Counted from the first letter of the stretch, positions 40,206 through 54,276 are shown. The stretch: 64,000 nucleotides of DNA from Crotophaga sulcirostris (GCA_013397455.1 VYZB01000095.1:1421986-1485985), one strand, 5' to 3'. Notes: generated by a model from the sequence alone, not told the origin. Made by a program: numbers and translations.

Positions 40206-43200
40206 GTTTATGAGGAGCTAAGGGTGGAGGGAAAACCTCCCCAGCCTATGTCTGCAGGAGCCTTGAACCACCTGCACAAAAAAGAGTAAGAGATCCACGT
40301 CATGGCTCTTAGTAGTATCCGAGCACATAACTGCTCCTCCACAATATGCCCTGTCACCCTGTTGTTACAGCCTTGCTTTTGTGTGAGGCTGTGGAAGAGA
40401 AAACGATCTAAGTTATTTCCATCTCTTCAACAAAACCCACTCAGAGAAACAAATGACAGTTAAACAGAACAAAACCAATTCTTCTTTCCAAAACCTGAAA
40501 TTAAGGCAACTGTAGGGATAAAATCTTCATATTATCTATTATAATGCACAATAATTATATTTATTATTGGCTTATCTTAATCATCTTTAGACACACTAGA
40601 ATAATATTTTCCTTTCAAATTCAACAGAACATAGAGTTTTAGATTACTTCTATTTATGAAAGGAATTATATGATGTGATGCGCCAGTAGGAGACAGGATA
40701 TGCCAACCCAGGAGATCTTTTCCCACTTCTATTTCTCTTTCAGTGTTCCTGTGTTCCTACTTAGGAAGCTGGTATAATAAAAGTGGTCCTCATAATATGC
40801 AATATATTTTTCCAGATTACTTTAATAGTGCCAAAAAGATAACCAATGAATAATCATAACAAAATATATGTAAAGAGGACCGCAAATCTCACTGATGCAG
40901 AACAGGAAGAATTTATTTTCAAAGTGTTGCTAATGACTTTCTGCCTGCCCCTTTGAAAATTGCTTTGAGCTTACTGCTATCCCTTGGAAATCCAATTCAT
41001 AAATTCACAAGCAGTATGAAATTCCAGTAGGAAATAAAACACTTTTATTTAAATGTATTACAGGATGTTAATGCTTTTTCTTAGAACATAAACTGTAGTA
41101 AACACTGCACTAAAATACAAGCAGGGAGTGACCTTACTGCATGGTTTTGAAAAGTTTCTAGGTTAAAAGCCACAGCTCAGCACATAGGTAACTCACAGAT
41201 TACCAAAAAAAAATTGATCCAGATGATATTCTGTAGCTAATGCAATCAAAGAGAAAGCGGTGCTCCTGTCAGCAATGTATCCCTGCCCTGTGTAGAGGAA
41301 TTGATACAGGGTCCTGCTACTTTGGGGAGCTGCAGGGAGAGCTGTGATGCTTCCCAACACACTGCCAAAAAAAGCAATATGCAGAGAGCAGGTGCTGCAG
41401 ACTGATGCTTTGGCAACAGTGCTGTGTCATTCAGCAGCTGCTGACAAGTGATAATTTTTCATGGGAGCTATCTCAGAAGCGTTTCTCCAAGTGGCTGGTT
41501 CTCGTGACTGCCTCTGCTCTCATTTTACTATGAGTGCTCCTCTTAAGCGCACTCAACTGATCTGCTCTGCCTGGAGAGTGATAGAAAGTTGCTCAAATTC
41601 TATATTTTTCCAATAAACACATACTGGTTTGTAACAGGACTCTGGAAATAGCTGGTAGTCTTCTTGTATCATACTCTCCCTAGCTCTGCCAAATATTATT
41701 TTCTCCATGCAGATGGATTCTTATATTGCCCAGCATTAGCAGTGCATATTTGGCTGCCTTGTGTCAAGAGCTGTTCACTCCCTTTTCTTCTTCTGTTTTT
41801 TTAAGGGAAGCCAACTAATACTCATATAAAATCATAAGAGGAAGCAAGAGGGGTATCTGAGACTCAGAAAAAACAGGAAGCTTAGAACTTTCTAAGTAAC
41901 TGGTGAGTGTGATGGACCCAGAGTGTCCCAGGGCCTGAAAGCTCTCATTCTGCATCACAAGAGGCACAAGACTGCTCAGGTACTCTGCCAAGCACTTGTA
42001 TGAAACCTTTGATGACACCAGAATGGAGTGAAATGGTGCCTCTTTGAAAAAAAAATTAAAAAAATCCTTCACTGCAAATCAGAGTAATCACCTCTGAAAA
42101 AAAAGGAAAGATTAATTAACTACAGCCCTTGAAGGTCCTGGGGAATGGGAGGTTGTCAAGCCTAGTCCAGTTTTTGAGACAAGAAGTGAAAGATCAGCCA
42201 CCTGGAACGGTACCACCAGGGAAGGCTCCAGAGCAGCGGATGTGGCTTTCGTGGGAAACCTCACGTCTCTCTTATCTTCCGCAATTCTCTCAAAATATTT
42301 AATGGTAAAATGAAAGTGACCTTTGCTGAACATCAAGGCTTGTGCAAACTTTTTCAATAACCAAGGAATTCACCCCTGTATAGCTTACTTTTAATTGCAA
42401 TTTAATATTTTTTTAATTGTGTTAAGAGCCTATAAAAGAAGAAAAGACAACTTCATCGATTAGGATGAGTGAATTACTGAAAAGACAGAAAGAATAAAAG
42501 AAATGAGGAAATATCAAGAACTGGCTGATTTGAGAAAATGCTTAAAAATCTATTTTTATTCATAAATGATGCCATGATATTTTTATATTTGTATGATGTA
42601 CTTCTATTATCAGTATGTGGGTTTATAAGAAAGGTTGTTAAAACTGCTTATATTTCTAAACAAACATTTTCATAGGTAAAGAAAGGCTTACTGAATTATA
42701 AACTTTTCTCTTACAATGTTTTATAGCATAAATGAGCAATTTCCACTTGTACCAGGCAGTGGATCTGTTTCTTGGACTCAAGTCTCAAGCACTCATTTGG
42801 TGCAAGGCATCTGCAGCAACTCAGAGCATCCTTCCTTTCAGTCCCTGCTCTGTTACCTGAGGCCAAGAGGTTACAGTTCATCCCTGCGCTTCTCTTGCCT
42901 CTGGGGTAACCTGCAGCCAAACAGCCACTTTAAAATATTATAACAAAAGCACTGTAGAGAAAATCTATCTCAAAAATTGATATGGAGCTAAATCTCCTTT
43001 CAGACACCACCCCTGGGATCTGGTAAAGGTCAGTTCCTTCAGGCTTTTTCACAAGCCTATGTCAGCTGGGGTTGCAAAGCTCCCCCCAGCCCTGGACTTT
43101 TTAACCATTTCCTTTTGAGCTCCAAGAGCGCAGACTAAAACATGACTGTCACTCAAGAGACAAAAGAAGCAAAATCTTCAACATAAACTGCATGAGTCCT

Positions 43201-44164
43201 TGTCTGCTGGAGAAAGAATGTAGACATTCCTATTCCAGTTTGATGGCAATAGACCAATTTTTGTATCGTCCACTTTACTCTTTCTTAAAACTATAGGAAT
43301 TCAGTGATCATGATGAATAACACACTCTGCTGTATTCAACTAATGGCCTCTCTTAATAACTATGTTGTACTTCAGTATTCTTATGCCATAGCCTCTGAAG
43401 AGTTTAGTGCATTATTAAATATCAATTCCAGTTCTGTCATTTCAGGCTTAAGGCAGCTTCAGCTGCCTTCATATCAAAGAATGAGGTCCTAAAACAATCA
43501 CATGACTATCTCTGGTTTAAAATTAGACACCTAAATTCACCTTAAACATCCAAATAAAGTCAGATGAGTTCTCAAAAATGCTCAGAAACTGCAGACATCA
43601 GTGAAATTGGATGATACCCAGTATCTTTAGAAATAAAGTACTCTTTTATAGCAAAATGTACAGACTTGCTAAATGTCAGGTACCCACACTGGAATATCTT
43701 GTTCAGAGAACTCTGTATTGCATATCCAGAAATGTTTTCATTTCCTGGAATAGCTGTGTTTATTACTTTAATAAACTGAATTAAGAAATATTGTTATTGG
43801 TTTCCTAACTAGGCTGAATTAAGTTTCATTAAAAAATAAAATCTAGGATTCCAGTTATACTTGACATAAAGACACTTAAAATGTTAAAACAACCATATTC
43901 CTTTTCCTTTTTCTTTTAATATGTAGATAAAGAAAACCCTTCCTGCATTAAAACTAGAGCTATTCTCAATGTTTCAAATGGACTAAAATATCATAAATAA
44001 AACTTTTAATTAAAATATCTAGTATATAATATTTCTATGCTTATTATGGGTATGGAGTTTTCTTTTGTTTGCTGTAGATCACAGAATAAAAACTATAAAA
44101 TGTAAATATATTTATTAAACCATCAGGGTGATGCTTCAAAGCTATTACCTTACCTTTCCTGTAG

Positions 44165-44244
44165 GAAGGGAAGTAACTTGCTGAGCTGCCGTGGGCTGCA
44201 GAAGGTATTGGTGCTGGTGACTGTAATGCTTTCTCTGGAAGTAG
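44165..44244 (+). other. possible exon-like segment (splice-site bounded)
   Basis: An acceptor-like 'accttacctttcctgtag' ends at 44164 and a consensus donor 'gtgagt' starts at 44245, bounding 80 nt that is open in one frame (starting at 44166). The peptide is unrecognised. Such pairs are common by chance, so this is only a pointer for transcript data. Confidence 0.12.
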
Positions 44245-46709
44245 GTGAGTAACCTGGACATGGGCTGCAGCATCACAGCAAAGGAAAAGCCCTCCAAGAA
44301 ATTATATTTCATTCCTACACAAATTAGCTTGTCTTATACAGAACCGATATAATGCCCATGTTAGAGGTATGTCTCAGTGAAGAATCACTGAAGCACAAAC
44401 TAATACTTTTACCTACACTTTCGTCCTAGAAAATTGGTGTTTAGTTGTCTGAATGAAAAAATCTGGGTGGACACTGCAGCAAAGATAAACCCATCGATTC
44501 TCATCACAGAAACAGTTAAAAGTCCTGTTTATTTCCATGCAGGAGCCTGTTCAGTATATTTATAAAAGCCACAGACATGCTTTGGACTGTGGGCTGGTTA
44601 TAGTGTACTAATTTCCACTTGCAAGGTTTTCAAATGACAGATTATCTCCAACAAAAATTATAATAGAGTTAAACTGAGAAGGCTCCCTAAGATGAAAAGG
44701 TTCACTTACCTCTAAATATAATGGCAGATTCAGTACACGTTTATCTTCTGCCATGAAAATTACTGCATGTGTGTTAAAAGAAAGTTCGGCAAACTTTTTT
44801 CCAGATTTATAATTAAATCACTGCACTTTCCAGTTACTTAATTTGGATGTTGCAGGGCTGTAGCATGGGAAAAAAAGAGAAAGCAAAAAATAGAGTTTCT
44901 GTGACAGTAGTTAATGAAAGGAGAGATATTGAAAAAGCTTTGTGAGAGGTTTAATAAGTAACTAAATCACCAAAACCAAACGAAGTACTTACCACTGGGA
45001 AGTCAAACTGTGCCAAAGCCCTGTTTGCAAATGTTGAAGGCTTAATGACACAGCCATTTAATTTTTTGTCTTCTCTCAGACTTTTCTCTTTAAACTCTAT
45101 TGAAATGTACAGACAAGGCAGCTTAAGATAAAACCACAGTCATGGAAGCCAGGCAAGCCAGCCAGCTGAAATCAGTGAGAGGTTTTCTGGCATAGCAGTC
45201 ATGTTAATGACATGATACATGTAAATGTATCTTCCTGGACCTCAATCCAGCCCAAAGGACATTTTTTCCTCTGATAGTTTATCAATAGTTAAAAAAGTAA
45301 TTAATATATTTGGAGATATTAATCTGTCAGGAAAAATAAAAAGGACTCAGAAATCACACTGTCTTAAAAAGCAAGAGTATGTGCAGATTGTCCTGTGTCC
45401 TTGAGTCTCTCAGAGAAAAGCAGCATTTGTGTAGACAGTAGCACAATACACATTTACTGGTTATGCATAGTATAAACCCAAATACAGTAGAGTAAATCCC
45501 AAGGAAATAAGAAGACAACTCAAGAACAAAATGCTTTTTTGAGTTTTGCTTCACATGGGACCATCATACATTCATCACGCTCTTGGATGAGGGATTGAAT
45601 TATCCTTATCCTGCAACCTTGTGCACTGCTCCTTCCCTGATGTTAGAGGCAGGTATTTTTGCCTTTTGGCTGTTGTTACCACTGCTGCAGTGCCTTTTTA
45701 GGCTTCATCCTTGAAAAAATGATAATAGTTAAAGTGATGAATAATGTTGAGAGGAGCAGCAGTGAACAGTCAAATTATTATGTAAGGTTTTGGTTTCAAA
45801 CCTGCTCTTCATGGAAGTAACAACAGAACAGAGCATGATGTTAAACTCCAACAGGCAAAAATGGAACAGTAAAATATGAAATAAAACTAAAATAAACCAA
45901 AACTGCATTATAGCTGAGAGCCTCAAACCACTATTTATCTTCACAAAGAAAATAATTCAACGGAACATGCAGTATTGTCCATTGTTGCTCTCTGAGGAAC
46001 AACTCAAGCCGTGTTAGGAACAATTGAAGCTACAATCTTCCCATATATGCACTGGCCCACTGGTCCAATGCAGACATTCCCACACAGAAATTATATTCTT
46101 ACCTAATTTATTCCAAAATCCTGCTGAAAGAAATGGGAATTTGGCAGTCGGGTATATTACAACATATCATGTCATAATCATCATGTTACAACATGTCAGA
46201 CCAACCTGACAATAAACAGCTGAGTGGAAAGAAACAGCAGTTTAAACTGATATCAATATATAACCAGTAGCCCCACAAAGCAGTTTTACCAACTCCCACA
46301 ATGGTAATTGATTAACGATAATGTTAAAAAAAACCATGTTAATGGATGCATTAGCTAATTACAAAAGAATCACCTTCTTGTCTACTTGCATGAAAAGCAC
46401 AGGAATTATTTCTCAGCTCATTAAGTTAGTAAATGAAAGAATAAAAAAAATCAAACTGCATGTGGCAGAAGCCAGTTAGTAGAGACAGACCTGTGCTACA
46501 GAGGTAGAGGTTTCCCTGCCAGTGTAAAGGTACAGCAAAAGCCCAAAGGGAGACAAAAACTGAAGGGATTTTTGCATGGAGTATATTAACAGACATGTAC
46601 ATCAATGGTAGAATATATTTTTTTCTAATATTTGCCCTTGACACTGTATACCTCTCAGCCTTTCAGGCATTAGGTCTTCACTGAGCTTGGTGCTTTATGC
46701 CTTAATTCA

Positions 46710-46880
46710 CACAAATGACTGGAGGTGCTCGTGCTGCCCACCCAGTGCCAAGCTGTTGGTCTCTACAAGGGTGATAGCGAAGGCCAGCTTGGGTTTGGAG
46801 GGGAGAAACGAAGGGGCTGCACAGCTGGGGGAGCTCTTCCCACGGCAGAGATGGGTGCTGCAGCCTTCGCTGGAGGTGTC
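46710..46880. other. GC- and CpG-enriched patch
   Basis: By eye this is markedly GC-richer than its flanks, with several CpGs (for example in 'ctcgtg', 'agcgaag', 'aacgaagg', 'cacggc', 'cttcgctgg') in a window where CpG is otherwise sparse. It is too short for a classical CpG island. The + frame 46687-46932 is open through it but the translation is not recognised. It may be a fragment of an unclassified element or a small regulatory patch. Confidence 0.35.
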
Positions 46881-49800
46881 AAGAGATGAGCAATGCCTAT
46901 GGGTGTTATTGGGCCATGAAGTAATGAATTGAGTGAGGAGAGGTCATGAAAATGAGAACAAGTAGCTTATGTTTGCTCGACACAAAGAGGAGCTAATGGT
47001 GGAGCACCGCCAGGGAGATGAAGTGCTTAGATTAGAGAATCAGATATTCATTATTGAAATATTTTGAATATATGACAGGGGAACACAATGGGATTTGTCA
47101 AGGTCAAAGAAGAGGATGTTGTGTCCTTCGCATTTTTCCCACTGAAAACGAACCTCCTACACTGCTCAGGGATTATTGGGAGCTTCAGTTTACACAGAAA
47201 TCCTATGGCAGGGCACATACAGAACTAGGGTAAATGGACAGTTGTAATAAATATTTTTATGACAGCTAATTTGTCAGCTACAGCATACAGCCAGAAGACT
47301 AATTAAATGGGCCAAGATGCAGCTCACATAAGCAAAGACAAGATAACAGGTGTTAGAAAGCAAACTGAAAAAGAATTGCCAGGATTTATATTTTCCACAA
47401 GTTAGAGAAGCAAAACTGCTGATGATCTGATATGTTTTACAAAACTTGCTGTGAACAGCATGGCACAGAGGTTCAGGCAAACATGCTGTAATGAGATATA
47501 GAATGTAAAAATAATTAGTCAAGGTTTATGGAGCCTACCAGCTAAACACAGGACACTGTGAAATTATCAAAGACCCTGTACAGGAGTATAAAAATATGAA
47601 AGTGTTGCAAGGCAGATTCAGAGAGTGGAACTGCAGGCCTTTGTAGCACAATCAATATAACTTTGTTCCCGGTTAGTCTTGTGATCAGTCATTGTAAGTA
47701 CAGCAAAACATGGATAAATAGCTTACTTGCACCATATCACCCACTTCCTTATTTATAACACAAACTACTTTCTCCATTTCTGCACTTTTTGAAAGAAAGA
47801 CTTCTTGAAAACCATCAATGGGACTCAGATGCTGATTTCCCTTGAAACAAGTGGGTTCTGAATACCAACATCACAGAAGCAGCTTTGAAAGTGCCCGCCT
47901 TCATCTTTCAACATGTTCATCAGCCAAGATCAGAGAACCCTGCATGCTGGGGAGGAAACATGGACAGTCACCTGAACAGCAAACAACCACCACAAGCTCC
48001 TGGCGAGGCAATACAGGCAACGCAGTGAATCACAGAGAGCAAAATACGCACCTGCAGAAAGCTTTAGAGCAAACAACTATCCCAGGGGATGGTGAAGACT
48101 AATTAAAACTAGTGCTACAAAAAGATGTTACTGTTCTAACATGTGTTAGCACGAGCTTGTGCACGAGAGAGCAATAAAAGAAATGTCAAAGGAAGCAAAC
48201 AATTGTGGAAGAGCCTGAGCTAAGGGATGCAAAGACAAGTGTCTGGGGAAGCAGGCAGAAGCTCTGCTTATAGCAAATAGAGTTTTCTAAAAAATTAAAG
48301 GGTGAGGGAAAGAATGTGCAGATAAGAGTCTCTGCCACAGGGAAAAGGGATGAGCATTTCTCTCAGAGACAGATGCTCATACTTGAATGGATGGTATTGC
48401 CAAATGGGACCATTTGATTCACACATAATAATTGCCCAGGACACAGACGCACTCGTGTATGTCTACAATCCAAGATCCCATTTCTCCAAGATGGTTGGAA
48501 CTGTGCTGGAATAGGAAAGAGGAAACTTAGATTTCCAGGTCCTTACCCAAGGTTCAATCTACAATCCATAAATCACTCCCCAGTTCTGCTGGTCAGCTAT
48601 AAAACTCACATTGTGCCCACTTTTATTACAGACATGCCTTGGGCTCTATTGTCCCCTCTTATGAGCATGTAAGGCAGGGCTTTTCTCCTTACTTCTGCCC
48701 TTTCTGTCTCTGAGATCATCAAGGCAGTGGGCAGACACCTGTCTGGAAGATATAAATTCTCTAGTAAATATACCTCAATACTTGAAGAACTGAGTTCATT
48801 CCTAGTTCACATCCATTATGGCACAGAGCATAGCTGGATCTTTTGTGAGAGACAGTTTTAGGTGGCAAAATCTTCTGGGCTACAAACAGTGAGCTGCAAA
48901 CTGAAGTTAATCCTTCTCATACAGGACCAAAGAACTGGGAGCTCACCTTCCCCCCCTGTCTTCAGCCACCTGGAAAAAGAAAAAAAATAAATTTCCAAGC
49001 ACCTGAAACTGAGCAATATCCAGTGCTTGAGCCTCTGGAAGCAGTAGAATAAATCCTTTCCCATCTGGTTGGTCTTCAACTAATTAACTGACATGGCTGA
49101 AAATAAGCACCAGCTAATTGGAGCACTGTTCTCCCTTTCCTTGGCAGGAATGAAATGGATTCCAGATGAACAGCGGTTCAACATTTTCCAAGTAATCCCA
49201 ATTCAATGCCACCAGTCCTAGGCCAGCCTCCCAGAAACTTGCACACATTCTCACCTTGGGCTATGAATTCAAAGAGTGTTATTGGAAAGGGAAACTTGCT
49301 AACTATCCCAAAACAGTGGGCAGATGTGTATAGTCTCCAGTTCATAGGATACACTGGAAAACATACCACCTGCAGATAAGAGGACAGCTGAGCCACTGGC
49401 CTGCCTTTGCTCTGAAGCTCAGGAAATCCTCCAAGCTAGTCCATTCAACCTAAAGGTGTAAAGGCCACTAGCAGTGCTCTTTGCAAAAGAATTGCAATGT
49501 TAAACAGAGGGTTTTGTGAATGCCCTACAAGTGACGGGTGCCAGATCTCTGAAGCAGAAAAAGCAACTGCATGCTGCCACTGAGGAAAAGGTGTTAAAGC
49601 ATCAAAATAACTTGCATTACTTTAAGGACTTGTGGAGACCACCTGCACCAAGAAGTGCCCTGGCTCACGTGCCAGGCAAAGCCGCACAAGATATCTGCAG
49701 GCTTTTAGGATCGTGGTTGGACAGAGACCCCATGGCACAGTCTGCCTGCCAGCCCGCCCAGGCCTGCCCTCATCCAGACCACAGCTACACAGTTACAGAG

Positions 49801-51558
49801 ACTCTCACTTCAAATAAGTGATTTGTGAACCCCAGCTGTCATGCCTTATTCTTCCAGGAAACTCCTTCGCTCGTACCTGCTGCCATCAGAGGATTTTATT
49901 TCTCCATCCTTTCCTGCTCCAGCTAGCATTCCTTTCCTGGGCTCCCAGTTGCTTTTCCAGCAACTGGAATGCAGTGGCACTATCCACTCCCACACACAGG
50001 AAATAGCTTTCAATGACAGCAAACAATCCCTTAAGTACTCTCCATATCTCCCAGGGCACAGAATTAGTGGAACAGGTGAAACTGTGGCCACCACCAGTGA
50101 CGAGCCAGCAACATCTCCATCCTGTTGTGGTTGTTTGCCCACACACAGTTTCAATATCTACATCTCACAAAACACAAACAAGCAAATGAAAATGACCTCA
50201 CCAAACACATAGCTGATCAAAACTGTTTGTAAAAACACTTGCAGTAACACAAATAACAAAATGCTATGAACATCAGGCCAGATGTTGTGATTCATGTGTA
50301 TTGTGAATAATATTCCCCAGGATTTCCCTGATATTTAGGGATGAATACGGTAACTTACACATAACTTCCGTATGAATATAATATGAAGAGAGAAGTCCTT
50401 AAAAGTGTGATCATATACAGGGATGAATCCTAACCCCAGTTGTTTTCATGTATAAAACAGTGCACAACATATGATGGGTTTATTTTGTCCTCAATTGCAA
50501 CACTGTAAGCAGGGTTAAGACCACTGAGGTCATTAGATGAACTGCAATGAAACTGAGGTGCATGAGAAGAGACTCACACCTAATGGAGGCTTTCTTTATT
50601 TCTCTGCAATATGAAATTTTAAAAATTCTCCTGGTGTGTCTTGTTTCTGCACTTTAGTGGATATTAAAAAAACCCATCTATTTTCAGTCCCTAACTGATA
50701 ATTTCAGGGCTTTTCTTTTTTTCTATTTTCATCCTAAATAATTAAATTCTAGCTAAATTAGATTAAAAGCTGGATTAACTAAGAGGAGTTCTACATGTCT
50801 GAGTCTTATTTCTGTGTTTATCGAGTTTGGAAATATGAAAGCATAAATAAAATATCTCCATGGGATGCTAATTCACGTCTCTTTCTTTAAGACATGAAAT
50901 ACGGTTGTGGAATACAGATCATCATCTAGCTAGAAGCATCATTTAATATTTATTACTACACCATTTGACTCTGCAGATATAAAGAGGGTATCCCCCCCAC
51001 TTCTCGATGTGTGATCTTTTGGGGTTCTTACCTCAGAACGTACCACTAAGCAGTGGCTGGTCAATATTCATTTTATCCCAGCAAGCAAAATTCATTTTAA
51101 ACTACGTAAATTTGGATGTTTCCCAGTCCAAGATTTTTAGAAGCACCAACATAAAGTTCATTTTTCTTCATTGTAATAGAAGCAAACAGCTTTGGGAAAC
51201 CGGTTTAAGGAGTTTCTTTCACTGTGGAAATGGAAGCCTTATCAATTTGGAAGAAATCCTGTGATCCTGTAAGGCCAGAGTCATGCTGAAATTGCCTCTG
51301 CAACCAGCTGCACAGTGGTTTCTGTTTCCCAAAGAGCTGCATTAGTCAGGTTATAAAGAGCTTTCTGATAGTTTCCCGGAGAAATTAAATTTCACGTTGT
51401 GATAAAAAAGTAAACTATACTTTTCAGGAAGATGTAAATATGTTCCATTCCTAATAAGTACTGACATTTTCAGTGGATTTTATACATGCTGAGTGATTTG
51501 GGTAGGTGTGTGATGATCTATATTCTATACTTCTGGCTCAATGAGTTCAGCTTTGCTG

Positions 51559-51597
51559 TACATATGTGTATAAATACACACATACATATGTGAGTTG
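51559..51597. repeat. imperfect palindrome in TA/CA-rich sequence
   Basis: TGTGTAT at 51565-51571 pairs with ATACACA at 51574-51580 across AA, and outer ACATATG/CATATGT-type words continue the symmetry with an offset of a few bases. The words are low-complexity, so this is probably compositional. Confidence 0.4.
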
Positions 51598-53997
51598 TAT
51601 CACTTTAACATAGCTTAATAAAGTGTGATGTACCTATATGATAAGACTGATAATAGGTAATGATTTTTAAGTACTGGTGACCTCTCTCCTTTCTTCATAC
51701 ACTTCAAAAAAAAGACAGTTTGGAAGAGGTAAAAGCTAATGTGCTGGCAGTAGTCACCCTGGAGTTACTGTGTGCTCTGAATTTCTAATGCATTTTGAGG
51801 TATGGTAATAAACTTAATACCATTAATGGCCTGCTCCATCTCCCAGGTGGATATGACACAAACCCCAAGCACGTCAAAGCAAAAAACAGTGTTGATTTCA
51901 ACAGCTTTTCAAAAGAGTGATTTAGAAGACAGTGGGAGCTCTTGTGCACTGAACATTTTTGAAGATCCAGCTCCTTTGAACAGGAGGCAGAACTGTCTTA
52001 AATACCTGTGCCTTTATACTCCCCTTCAGGTAGTAACATATCTTCTTTCCAGCATGAGAAACAGGTGCTAATAAGACATTTTTTTCAAAAAAAACCAATC
52101 ACCCCAAAGCTTGACTGTGTCTTTAGCAACGATCTGTTGTTCAAAAGCCACTTTGGTTTGTGGTTCAACAGTCAGTTTTCCTGCCTTCCTATTTATAAAA
52201 CTAAACAAAATGCACAGACAACCACAGCAAGAATCCAGGACCTGTACTATAAAACGCCTTCACCTCCTCCTTTCTACCAACACTGGGTAGAAGCATGTAC
52301 TACATTTTCACTCCCATACACACGCTTTACTCATATGGTCTGAGGATTTGTGGCATTCAGCCCTCGTACTTCTTTTCTTTTGAAGTGCTCTGGGGCTGGG
52401 TAGGCTTGCAGACGCCCAGGGGCAGCACAATGAGCAGATCCAGCCGACCACCAAGCCATTGGTCCTTCTTGGACACCTCAGGACTGCTCTGTGTTGCCCC
52501 AGCACCGTGTGTGGAGGTATCCTCTGTACAGGGCCCCTGAACTTGTGTGTCTTCCAAAATAATGAGCTCTTGAAACCAGGAAAGATGTCCACCTTCCTCA
52601 AACACCTTGCATGTTACTGCCTTTGGACTTCACGATATATTAGCACCCACTCTTTGAAATATAAATGATAGTTGGGATGAATTCTGATTTATCCAACAGG
52701 TATAAACTGTATGCTGTTGTCAGAGCAAACCTTGGGGCAGTAGCTGTTGTAATAGTTCGGATCTTACTGTGTGTAGTTTTGTGAACTATATGCCAGATGT
52801 CAGTGCTATTATTTCAGCTGTAATTGCACTGTCATTAAACAGAATGGTACATTAAAAGAAAAAGAACATTTCTATGAGAAAAGGGTTAAAATGGTGTCAT
52901 GAATTTCCATCTCTGCATCTCCGAATGTTCCTTTCCTTAAAATCAAAAGCTAATTTTCCTGCCTGACTGCTCATTTACAGGGAATTGAAACAATCCTTTA
53001 CCTCCTTCCCATGCAGAAAAAAAACCACCACCACAACTTTTTTCCTCATTATTAGGTATTGGCAAGGCAGACACCAGCCAATTATCCTATGAAAAATATA
53101 TCAGCCCCTCCCCTCAAAGGAGACCTTACATTGCCAAGTGACAGAAACAATGAGCTACCAACTGTGCACAGCATTTGCTACAGCTGACAAACTACAGGCT
53201 ATTTCTGTCCTATGCATGACCCAAGCATCCAGGATCCCACCGCATTCCTTTTATTTGATTTTTTTTAGAGTCTCATCAAGTTCCACGTACTTTTGTCAGA
53301 AGAAGCAAGGATAACAGGCCTGAAATCTGCAAACAGATGGGAGTAACTAGAACTGAAACAAAATGTCCTAAAGCTGTTGAAATAGAGGTTGTCAGCTACT
53401 CTTTCAAATCAGTGTTAACTCTGAGCCTACAAAGGGTCCCAAGCAGATTCAGTTGCTAAAACAGATAGACTTTGTAGAACTATAAACATACTTAAAATAT
53501 AGTCATTTCCAAGGCAGACCTGGCAACCATAAAACACTCGGTGCCGCACAACAGGAAAAACAGGAGGTTGATACTGAAGGTTAGGACACTACAGTAAACT
53601 TGACTTTTATGAAGGAGCACCACAGGTGGTTTATAAGAAACACTGAGAGAAGTTTTTTTCTCATAAAGTGTTAGAACTTCAAAGTGTTTTCCATTTTCTG
53701 AGGTATAAGCACCTGTACCAAAACCCAGTTTCTGGTTTCTATTCACCTGAACTCTTGCTTACCGGAGTTACACACATGCAAATATTTTTTTACTACTTTA
53801 ACATAAGTCATTCAACATTAGCAATCCCTTGGAGCACTGACACTGTAGCTGATGGGATGGAACAAAAAACACAGAAAGCTAAGCAGAAAACAAAAGGTAG
53901 CAGAGAGATTCAAAATAGGGAAAAGGCAACAGGGGAAATTCTCTGCTCCCCTAATGACTTTTGTTATTAGGGTGTGATGTCCCCCACAGTCTGCCAG

Positions 53998-54056
53998 TGT
54001 CCTTCTGACCATGTGGTGCCCAGAACTGCGTGCACTGTTCCAGCTGAGGTGGAATA
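53998..54056 (-). mobile_element. CR1 LINE fragment, C-terminal ORF2 (antisense)
   Basis: The reverse complement contains a readable piece of the CR1 reverse-transcriptase C-terminal region. One frame gives PPQLEQCTQFWAPHGQKD, close to the family's 'RPHLEYCVQFWAP...KKD' block; QFWAP is intact. At the DNA level, 'gtggtgcccagaactgc...gcac.gttccagctgaggt' is the familiar antisense CR1 word order. Similarity is lost within tens of bases on both sides, so this is a small relic of a larger insertion or a rearranged piece. It has no function of its own. Confidence 0.72.
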
Positions 54057-54247
54057 CCCTTATACATACAGGAAGAGTTTATTTTCACTCTACAGTGAAA
54101 TATCTCTATGAGCAGAAATTTACAGCAGCCTTCTTTGTAAGCAAGATTTCACGTGTTTTAAATTATTTTCCTGTAGACATATAGTCTTGTATAATTTTCT
54201 CTTTAGTATCACTTTTTGTAGTCCTTGCTCAGCTGTTATGTCCCCCC

Positions 54248-54276
54248 TTTTATGCTCAAATTCGGCATAAAAGGAA
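54248..54276. repeat. perfect inverted repeat (10-bp stem, 9-nt loop)
   Basis: CCTTTTATGC at 54248-54257 pairs perfectly with GCATAAAAGG at 54267-54276 around TCAAATTCG. It lies about 190 bp after the antisense CR1 relic. No flanking duplication is visible to support a miniature transposon. Confidence 0.65.

Larger units (their letters stand above)
40206..53997. other. non-coding, no gene seen; three GC-richer patches
   Basis: Nearly 14 kb without a recognised gene or named repeat. Composition rises in GC at about 46710-46880, 49640-50130 and 52385-52560. There, open frames of 80-123 codons appear on both strands at once, a sign of reduced stop frequency rather than of coding. None of the translations shows a domain, signal peptide or known motif. 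Confidence 0.5.

Noticed and set aside
52295..52668. Several overlapping open frames on both strands in a GC-rich patch
   Set aside because: Four frames overlap with unrelated, unrecognised translations, which indicates few stop codons due to composition rather than a gene.
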